From positions 1,457 to 9,453 of the forward strand of contig DBCA01000025.1 in the NCBI GenBank assembly GCA_002292805.1: DNA of 7,997 nt, written 5' to 3'. The translations under genes and the position numbers were made by a program. The DNA is from Caryophanales bacterium UBA970. GTDB taxonomy: Bacteria; Bacillota_I; Bacilli_A; RFN20; CAG-826. Shown here piece by piece: positions 1 through 4,484 of this stretch (positions are counted from its first letter, which is position 1; every line of letters starts with the position of its first letter). The notes under the pieces are model-generated. The model saw only the letters and a list, made by a program, of their open reading frames with translations, made no database searches and was not told the DNA's origin.

Positions 1-53
1 ATCTGTCCTTCGTGGAGGCCTTCACCAATATCGGAAAATTTAAAATCGTACAT
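1..53 (-). CDS. pdhC: Pyruvate dehydrogenase E2 (dihydrolipoamide acetyltransferase), N-terminal fragment
   Basis: Only the first 17 codons are in the window; the gene runs off the left edge. The readable start is MYDFKFSDIGEGLHEGQ, the typical opening of an E2 lipoyl domain (the DIGEGLHEG turn precedes the lipoylated lysine hairpin, which lies outside). E2 transfers the acetyl group made by E1 to CoA and forms the core of the cytoplasmic pyruvate dehydrogenase complex. The start at 53 is supported by a perfect AAGGAGG ribosome binding site at 60-66 with a 6-base spacer. That site overlaps the pdhB stop codon (65-67), so translation of the two genes is probably coupled. It is the third gene of a pdhA-pdhB-pdhC operon. 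A 2-oxoacid dehydrogenase E2 of another specificity is possible from so short a piece, but the E1 genes next to it argue for pyruvate. Confidence 0.85.
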   Translation of the reverse strand, partial: MYDFKFSDIGEGLHEGQ

Positions 54-59
54 GGTTTT

Positions 60-66
60 CCTCCTT
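60..66 (-). promoter_or_regulatory. Ribosome binding site of pdhC overlapping the pdhB stop
   Basis: On the minus strand the sequence is AAGGAGG, six bases before the pdhC ATG. It shares bases 65-66 with the TAA stop of pdhB, an arrangement that fits translational coupling of E1-beta and E2 synthesis. Confidence 0.85.
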
Positions 67-1054
67 AGAATTTAAACGACATTAATTTTTTAATTTCGTA
101 GCTAATGCGTTTGACATCTGGAATATGATGATATTCACCACGTGCTAAAGGCACCGTGATATCCCAGCTGGTCACGCGAGCAGGCGCGGCTTCTAATGAT
201 AAGAAGCAGTTTTCCGTGACACGGGTGATGATTTCTGAAGCAACACCTAAGGTCTTAATCGCTTCTTGAACCACGATCAAACGACCGGTCTTGCGAACCG
301 AAGCGTAAATGGTTGGATAATCGATTGGGGCGATGGAACGTAAATCGATCAATTCAACGCGAACACCTTCTGCTTCTAACGCTTTGACAGCCTTGAAAGT
401 ATCATGGACCATGGCACCCCAGCTGACGACGGTTAAGTTTGGATCTTTGGCAGCGTAGAAAACTTTGGCTTTACCAATCGGAATCAAGTATTCATTTTCT
501 GGGACTTCTTGTTTGAAAGCCCGATAAATTTTCTTTGGTTCTAAAAAGATGACTGGATCAGCGTCTTGAATCGCTGATGCTAATAAACCTTTGGCATCAT
601 AAGGAGTGGCTGGATAAACAACCTTTAATCCTGGGATGTGCGCAAATAAGGTTTCAATGGCTTCGGAGTGATGTTCTAAGGCGCGAATCCCACCACCCAT
701 TGGTACGCGAAGCACCATAGGAACGGTGAAACGACCACGGCTACGGTTACGCATACGTGCTGCATGAACCGCTAATTGGTTAAATCCGTTGAACATAAAA
801 CCATCAAACTGCATTTCAGCGACTGGCTTTAAACCATTGATGGCCATCCCGATTGCAGACCCGACAATCCCTGCTTCTGAAATAGGCGTATCAAAGCAGC
901 GAAGTTCGCCAAATTCTTTTTGTAAACCAGCGGTGACACGGAAGACACCACCTTCAAAACCGGCGTCTTCACCGAAGACGACCACGGTTTTGTCTTTACG
1001 CATTTGTTCAAATAAACCAGTATTAATTGCTTGTAACAATGTCATTTCTGCCAT
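65..1054 (-). CDS. pdhB: Pyruvate dehydrogenase E1 component, beta subunit
   Basis: This 329-residue protein is the beta half of the thiamine-diphosphate (ThDP)-dependent E1 heterotetramer, which decarboxylates pyruvate and acetylates the E2 lipoyl group. It has the usual transketolase-like pyrimidine-binding domain (about 1-180) and C-terminal domain (about 195-325). The DTPISEAGIVG segment carries Glu60, the glutamate expected to activate the ThDP aminopyrimidine ring. GGGIRALEHHSE (about 120-131) is the active-site histidine region, and LEPKKIYR (171-178) is a conserved family stretch. Length matches the family (about 325). The start lies two bases after the pdhA stop (1057-1059). Its own ribosome binding site is weak (an AGGT inside the pdhA tail), so it probably depends on coupling to pdhA. 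A branched-chain or acetoin dehydrogenase E1-beta is the main alternative but is less likely given the PDH-like alpha partner. Confidence 0.95.
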   Translation of the reverse strand: MAEMTLLQAINTGLFEQMRKDKTVVVFGEDAGFEGGVFRVTAGLQKEFGELRCFDTPISEAGIVGSAIGMAINGLKPVAEMQFDGFMFNGFNQLAVHAARMRNRSRGRFTVPMVLRVPMGGGIRALEHHSEAIETLFAHIPGLKVVYPATPYDAKGLLASAIQDADPVIFLEPKKIYRAFKQEVPENEYLIPIGKAKVFYAAKDPNLTVVSWGAMVHDTFKAVKALEAEGVRVELIDLRSIAPIDYPTIYASVRKTGRLIVVQEAIKTLGVASEIITRVTENCFLSLEAAPARVTSWDITVPLARGEYHHIPDVKRISYEIKKLMSFKF

Positions 1055-1056
1055 GG

Positions 1057-2151
1057 TTATTTACCTGCCGTTTCTTTCACGAAATTCTTATAGTATTCTT
1101 TTTGTTCTTTCAGTTCATCAGTTAACGTTTCATAGGTGAAATCAAAGACTTCATCAGCAGTAACGATGGGTCCTTCTTTTTCTACTTTTTCAAACGTCGT
1201 CTTGACGAATGCTTCAAGTTCTTCATCTAATTTTGCTTCTTTGGCATCATCCAATAAACCTTTGGATTCCATGTAAACTTTAAAGCGAATGAGTGGATCT
1301 TTTTTCTTCCATTCTTCAACTTCTTCATTCTTTCGATAAATGGTTGGATCATCAGAGGATGTGTGAGGCCCAAGGCGATACGTGAAAGCTTCGATTAAGG
1401 TTGGACCTTCACCCTTACGCGCGCGTTCAGCGGCTTCTTTGACAACCGCATACATGGCAAGGACGTCATTACCATCGACTTGGATACCAGGAATACCAAC
1501 GGCCACTGCTTTTTGTGCAAGTGTTTCTGCTTTGGTTGCCTTACGACGTGGGGTAGAAATCGCCCATTGGTTATTTTGAATAATCCCAATCATTGGCGCG
1601 TCAAACGATGCAGCAAAGTTTAACCCTTCATAGAATTCACCATGGGAGGTACCGCCATCACCAATATAAGTGACTGCGATTTGCTTATTGTTCTTTAATA
1701 ACTTCGATGCATAGGCTAAACCAGACGCATGGCCAAATTGGGAACCAATCGGAATGTTGACTGGTAAAACGTTGACATCATCAGGAACGCGAGAACCACG
1801 TTCGTTACCAAACCAATATAAATAAATATTTTCTAAAGGCACATTATGATAAAGCATTGCCGCGTGTTCGCGGAAGGCTGGAGAGATCCAATCATTTTTA
1901 TCTAAGGCGGCCATCGTCCCAATTTGGGCCGCTTCTTGTCCTTGGACAGGAGCAAACGTTAACATCCGACCTTGACGTTGATATTGCATGGCGCGAATAT
2001 CAGCAATCCGGGCCAATTTCATGGTCCGATACATCTTTAACAAAGTCTTATCATCAATTTTAGGTTCGTATTCTGGAGCAATTACCTTACCTTTTTCGTC
2101 TAACACCGCAAAGCGTTGTTTCTTTTGCGGATCAAATTTACCTAAGATCAT
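1057..2151 (-). CDS. pdhA: Pyruvate dehydrogenase E1 component, alpha subunit
   Basis: The protein has 364 residues, the usual length for the family. It supplies the pyrophosphate-binding half of the E1 ThDP site. The ThDP/Mg motif starts at G164-D165-G166 and closes at N193-N194. The loop RLGPHTSSDDPTIYR (about 259-273) is the E1-alpha phosphorylation-loop region with the conserved His263. IPIGSQFGHASGLA (about 133-146) is typical of Gram-positive and mollicute PdhA. The reading frame is open upstream to an ATG at 2232, but 2151 is the better start. An AAGGAG ribosome binding site lies at 2159-2164 with a 7-base spacer, homology begins right there, and the upstream ATGs fall at or before the predicted transcription start (about 2197). 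First gene of the pdhA-pdhB-pdhC operon, cytoplasmic, feeding acetyl-CoA and NADH production. Confidence 0.96.
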   Translation of the reverse strand: MILGKFDPQKKQRFAVLDEKGKVIAPEYEPKIDDKTLLKMYRTMKLARIADIRAMQYQRQGRMLTFAPVQGQEAAQIGTMAALDKNDWISPAFREHAAMLYHNVPLENIYLYWFGNERGSRVPDDVNVLPVNIPIGSQFGHASGLAYASKLLKNNKQIAVTYIGDGGTSHGEFYEGLNFAASFDAPMIGIIQNNQWAISTPRRKATKAETLAQKAVAVGIPGIQVDGNDVLAMYAVVKEAAERARKGEGPTLIEAFTYRLGPHTSSDDPTIYRKNEEVEEWKKKDPLIRFKVYMESKGLLDDAKEAKLDEELEAFVKTTFEKVEKEGPIVTADEVFDFTYETLTDELKEQKEYYKNFVKETAGK

Positions 2152-2158
2152 CACAATT

Positions 2159-2164
2159 CTCCTT
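2159..2164 (-). promoter_or_regulatory. Ribosome binding site that fixes the pdhA start
   Basis: The minus strand reads AAGGAG, seven bases before ATG 2151. It selects this codon over the in-frame ATGs at 2199 and 2232, neither of which has a comparable site. Confidence 0.85.
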
Positions 2165-2171
2165 TTCCATG

Positions 2172-2198
2172 TGCTAGTGAAATCTTTTTTATCTAGCA
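2172..2198 (-). other. Inverted repeat in the pdhA leader
   Basis: TGCTAG (2172-2177) is repeated inverted as CTAGCA (2193-2198) around a 15-base A/T-rich centre. It sits at the predicted 5' end of the pdhA transcript and could be a 5' stem-loop or a dyad operator. Six base pairs with a long loop is weak, so this may be chance. Confidence 0.3.
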
Positions 2199-2203
2199 TA
2201 CAA

Positions 2204-2232
2204 AATATACTTAAAATCCTAATGAATATCAA
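2204..2232 (-). promoter_or_regulatory. Predicted promoter of the pdh operon
   Basis: On the minus strand there is TTGATA (2227-2232), a 17-base spacer, then TATATT (2204-2209): five of six and five of six matches to the sigma-A consensus. Transcription would start near 2197, giving a leader of about 46 bases before pdhA. This is a prediction from sequence only. Confidence 0.6.
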
Positions 2233-2311
2233 TACTTTTCATTCAAATATATTTTTTGTGAAAACATTTTAGGTAATTATTAGGAGCTTATCGATGAAGG
2301 ATGGTTTCCTA

Positions 2312-2340
2312 GTGAATTTTCTTGAATTCCCTAATATAAT
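2312..2340 (+). promoter_or_regulatory. Promoter of the guanylate kinase gene, with -10 placed for a leaderless transcript
   Basis: A perfect TATAAT lies at 2335-2340, with GTGAAT (2312-2317) as a -35-like element 17 bases upstream. The usual distance from -10 to transcription start puts the first base at about 2347, directly at the ATG at 2348. No Shine-Dalgarno sequence is present between the -10 and the start codon. Confidence 0.65.
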
Positions 2341-2347
2341 ATAAAGC

Positions 2348-2890
2348 ATGATTATTTTAACCGGACCTTCCGCAAGCGGAAAAACTGAAATAGCCAAAAT
2401 TCTTTATCAAAAATATGGGGTGAAAAAGGTTGTCACCCACACCACACGCCCAATTCGTCCCACAGAAATCCCAAACATTGACTATCATTTTGTCTCGGAT
2501 GACAATTTTAATACCATGCGAAACCAGAACGGATTTATTGAAACCACTTTGTATAACGGATTTCAATATGGGACCTCCAAGGCAGAAGTTGGCGAACAAA
2601 AAGTATTGATTGTTGACGCCAATGGATTAAAGGTCTTTACAAATTTACGTAATCCCCGGTTTGTGACCTTCTTTATCCAAACCAGTGAAATCACCAGACT
2701 GAATCGGATGATCATTCGCGGCCAGGATTTAGACTTTGCCAAGAAACGATTGGCGTTTGATCAAGTTAATTTTGCTCGATCTTCACTACAAAACATCAGT
2801 TATGATATCGACAATGAAAAAGTGACGATTGAAGACGCCAGTGATCGTATCTATAAACTCTATCAACAACATCTAGCATCCATCAAATAA
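2348..2890 (+). CDS. gmk: Guanylate kinase (short form)
   Basis: A 180-residue P-loop kinase, likely ATP:GMP phosphotransferase (GMP to GDP), cytoplasmic. The P-loop GPSASGKT is at 6-13. The GMP-binding segment TTRPIRPTE (32-40) keeps Arg34, Arg37 and Glu40, followed by DYHF (45-48). Glu65 and YGTS (74-77) match the canonical GMP-contact residues. The core strand with Asp90 (VDANG) is followed by a lid region with an RGQD motif (124-127) and Arg134. It is shorter than typical Gmk (about 200 residues), starting almost at the P-loop and with a compact C-terminus. The start at 2348 is the only sensible one because the P-loop begins five residues later, yet no ribosome binding site precedes it; see the promoter. 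It is a single gene, divergent from pdhA and ended by the hairpin at 2891-2921. A GMP kinase paralogue with another nucleotide role is possible. Confidence 0.85.
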   Translation: MIILTGPSASGKTEIAKILYQKYGVKKVVTHTTRPIRPTEIPNIDYHFVSDDNFNTMRNQNGFIETTLYNGFQYGTSKAEVGEQKVLIVDANGLKVFTNLRNPRFVTFFIQTSEITRLNRMIIRGQDLDFAKKRLAFDQVNFARSSLQNISYDIDNEKVTIEDASDRIYKLYQQHLASIK

Positions 2891-2921
2891 AAAAACATCT
2901 AGGCATAACCTAGATGTTTTT
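2891..2921. terminator. Bidirectional intrinsic terminator between gmk and the rhodopsin gene
   Basis: A perfect 13-bp stem, AAAAACATCTAGG (2891-2903) and CCTAGATGTTTTT (2909-2921), encloses a 5-base loop (CATAA). It begins right after the gmk stop and lies 18 bases beyond the rhodopsin stop on the other strand. The A-run on one side and T-run on the other give a U-tract in both directions, so it can end both convergent transcripts. Confidence 0.92.
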
Positions 2922-2939
2922 GTTCTTCGAAACTTAGAC

Positions 2940-3743
2940 TTAAGCAGCTTCTTCGAACTTGGCTTCTGTGGATAAGAATGTTGACACGGTGTTCAACATA
3001 ATCCCATAGACAACTTTCGAGGTGATGTCTGCAATCGTGTATAACACTTGTTGCGAGACAACGACGAAGGAGTCAATACCAACACCGAATAAGGCTGGCA
3101 TGATGTAAGCGACTGGGTAAATGGTCCATGTAATATAGAACCAAGGTTTGATGAATTTAAAGACACCAACAAGCTTGCTGCTCTTGATGTTCTTAGCACC
3201 TTCATCGATAACCCGTGTCATGGTGATGAGAATGAAAACGTAGAAAACCGTTGAGATAACACCCCATAGGATCCACCATAATTCATTACCGCTGACAAAG
3301 TCTGTTCTTCCTGGTTCGTAGAATTGACCGATATAACCGGTGACGATCATCAACATTCCATATAATGTGAAATCTCTCCAGTATTTACGGAATGCTTTAC
3401 CAGAGATTAAAGCGACGAACAAGATTTGTGTTAAAAGATTAGGAACGTCAATGAGCCAGTTTAAGTATCGGAAACCATTCGAGAAAGTTCCATTCGATAC
3501 ATATAAGTTGGTGACTTCATTGAGTTCATAAGCATCAACCCAAGCGACTTGTTGAGCAAACAATAAGAGCAAAGCGGAAATCGAAACGACCACGGATAGA
3601 ATGTTCGACATGCGGAACTTCGGGTGATTCTGACGAATCGTTAGCCAGAAGTACAGCAACCCAGCCGCCATGACAGCGTAGCCGAGCGTGAGAATATGGG
3701 ATACGAGTTCGAATTCCCATATTTGTAAAGTAATATTTGACAT
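2940..3743 (-). CDS. Light-driven sodium-pumping rhodopsin (NDQ type, KR2-like)
   Basis: A 267-residue seven-helix retinal protein of the cytoplasmic membrane. Helix spans are roughly 13-36, 45-68, 91-113, 122-142, 153-178, 197-220 and 227-257. Lys243 in DITSK is the retinal Schiff-base lysine and Asp239 the helix-G counterion. Helix C reads RYLNWLIDVPNLLTQ (92-106): Asn95, Asp99 and Gln106 occupy the BR Asp85/Thr89/Asp96 positions and spell NDQ, the signature of outward Na+ pumps (KR2 Asn112, Asp116, Gln123). Arg92 is retained. Leu103, at the proteorhodopsin residue-105 tuning site, suggests green absorption. GQFYE (139-143) keeps the glutamate equivalent to KR2 Glu160. Start 3743 is set by AAAGGAGG at 3751-3758 with a 7-base spacer; the ATG at 3779 lies inside the promoter. 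Monocistronic, with a cre-like site over the promoter. No retinal synthesis gene is nearby. Confidence 0.95.
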   Translation of the reverse strand: MSNITLQIWEFELVSHILTLGYAVMAAGLLYFWLTIRQNHPKFRMSNILSVVVSISALLLLFAQQVAWVDAYELNEVTNLYVSNGTFSNGFRYLNWLIDVPNLLTQILFVALISGKAFRKYWRDFTLYGMLMIVTGYIGQFYEPGRTDFVSGNELWWILWGVISTVFYVFILITMTRVIDEGAKNIKSSKLVGVFKFIKPWFYITWTIYPVAYIMPALFGVGIDSFVVVSQQVLYTIADITSKVVYGIMLNTVSTFLSTEAKFEEAA

Positions 3744-3750
3744 TAAAGGT

Positions 3751-3758
3751 CCTCCTTT
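3751..3758 (-). promoter_or_regulatory. Ribosome binding site that fixes the rhodopsin start
   Basis: The minus strand reads AAAGGAGG, seven bases before ATG 3743. The next in-frame ATG upstream (3779) overlaps the predicted -10 element and is therefore not expected to be in the mRNA. Confidence 0.88.
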
Positions 3759-3774
3759 ATTACTTCTAATGTAT

Positions 3775-3803
3775 AGCATACCTAATCATGGTAGCGCTTA
3801 CAA
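3775..3803 (-). promoter_or_regulatory. Predicted promoter of the rhodopsin gene
   Basis: On the minus strand there is TTGTAA (3798-3803), a 17-base spacer, then TATGCT (3775-3780), giving a start near 3768 and a leader of about 25 bases. An overlapping extended -10 (TGC-TATACA, 3769-3777) is an alternative. The gene can thus be transcribed apart from the fbp operon upstream. Confidence 0.6.
3789..3803 (-). promoter_or_regulatory. Catabolite-responsive element (cre), candidate CcpA operator
   Basis: The minus strand reads TTGTAAGCGCTACCA. Every defined position fits the cre consensus WTGNAANCGNWNNCW, including the central CG and both flanking W positions, and it is close to a palindrome (TGTAAGC / GCTACCA). 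It covers the whole predicted -35 and part of the spacer of the rhodopsin promoter, a placement expected to block RNA polymerase. The match and its position are seen in the sequence; CcpA binding is inferred. Confidence 0.65.
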
Positions 3804-3805
3804 GT

Positions 3806-3821
3806 AAAAAGAGATTTCTCT
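3806..3821 (-). terminator. Weak possible terminator after fbpC
   Basis: On the minus strand AGAG-AAAT-CTCT (3810-3821) is followed by a short T-run (3806-3809), 15 bases past the fbpC stop. A 4-bp stem is poor, so the fbp transcript may partly read through into the rhodopsin gene. Confidence 0.3.
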
Positions 3822-3836
3822 ACTTTTTAAGGGGTG

Positions 3837-4484
3837 CTACTTTGAGTTTAACAAAAGTGGAAAATCATAGATTTCATCGGCTAGAAACATCGCATCTTCA
3901 CGATGATGGGTCACCAAGACAATGGTCATATTTAAGGCTAAAAAGATGGGTTTTAAGTCTTGTCGAAGCCGAGCGGTTAATGTTGAGTCAAGGTTAGAAA
4001 AAGGTTCATCTAAAAGTAATAACTGAGGTTCAGGAGCAACGGCTCGGGCAATCGCAACTCGTTGCATTTGTCCTCCGGATAGTTGATGAGGATAAGAAAA
4101 GGCAACATCTGCCAAGGAAAATAGCTTAAGCCACTTGTCAATTCTTGATTGTTTTTCTTTCGCTGGTAACCGCAATCCAAACCCAATATTCTCACGAACG
4201 GTAAGATGAGGAAAAAGCCCATAATCTTGAAAGACGATGCCGATGGATCGAGATTCTGGCATGACAAAATGCGAGTCATCGGTAAGGATGCGATCAGCAA
4301 ATTGAATCGAACCACTGACGGGTTGAATGAATCCTAAAATTAACTGCAACAAGGTGGACTTACCGCATCCACTTGCACCAGTGATGGCAACCAATTGGCC
4401 GGTTTTAACGTGAAAACTAAGGTCCTCAATCAAGGGTTGATTGGGCTTGTATCGAAAGCATAAGTTGTGGATGTTAAGACTCAT
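3837..4484 (-). CDS. fbpC: Ferric-iron ABC transporter, ATP-binding protein
   Basis: A 215-residue ABC ATPase that would power the FbpB permease from the cytoplasmic side. It has Walker A GASGCGKST (36-44), Q-loop Gln86 (FQDYGLFPHLTV), signature LSGGQ (135-139), Walker B LLLLDE (155-160) and the switch His193 (VTHH). The QDYGLFPHLTV segment is typical of the FbpC/PotA-type ATPases. The protein stops directly after the ATPase core; family members are commonly about 340-350 residues with a C-terminal TOBE regulatory domain, which is absent here. It ends at a TAG codon 93 bases before the rhodopsin start. The start overlaps the fbpB end by 11 bases and has AAAGGTG at 4492-4498 with a 7-base spacer. 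Spermidine or thiamine uptake are alternatives for the ATPase alone, but the paired FbpA and FbpB point to iron. Confidence 0.9.
   Translation of the reverse strand: MSLNIHNLCFRYKPNQPLIEDLSFHVKTGQLVAITGASGCGKSTLLQLILGFIQPVSGSIQFADRILTDDSHFVMPESRSIGIVFQDYGLFPHLTVRENIGFGLRLPAKEKQSRIDKWLKLFSLADVAFSYPHQLSGGQMQRVAIARAVAPEPQLLLLDEPFSNLDSTLTARLRQDLKPIFLALNMTIVLVTHHREDAMFLADEIYDFPLLLNSK

Noticed and set aside
789..1139. A 116-codon open frame on the plus strand
   Set aside because: It lies antisense to pdhB and pdhA, has no family-like motifs, and no ribosome binding site was noted.
2152..2232. Upstream in-frame start of pdhA at 2232 (or 2199)
   Set aside because: These codons lie at or upstream of the predicted transcription start, lack a ribosome binding site and add residues with no homology to PdhA.
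1988..2272. A 94-codon open frame on the plus strand
   Set aside because: It is mostly the antisense of the pdhA start and of the promoter region; nothing recognisable in the product.
2255..2272. A second cre-like sequence (GTGAAAACATTTT) between pdhA and gmk
   Set aside because: It lacks the central CG and fails fixed positions of the consensus on both strands.
3432..3476. Proton-pump reading of the rhodopsin
   Set aside because: Proton pumps carry Asp-Thr-Asp/Glu at the helix-C triad; here the residues are Asn-Asp-Gln at the sodium-pump spacing.
3744..3779. Upstream in-frame start of the rhodopsin at 3779
   Set aside because: That ATG overlaps the predicted -10; the strong AAAGGAGG before 3743 gives the start.
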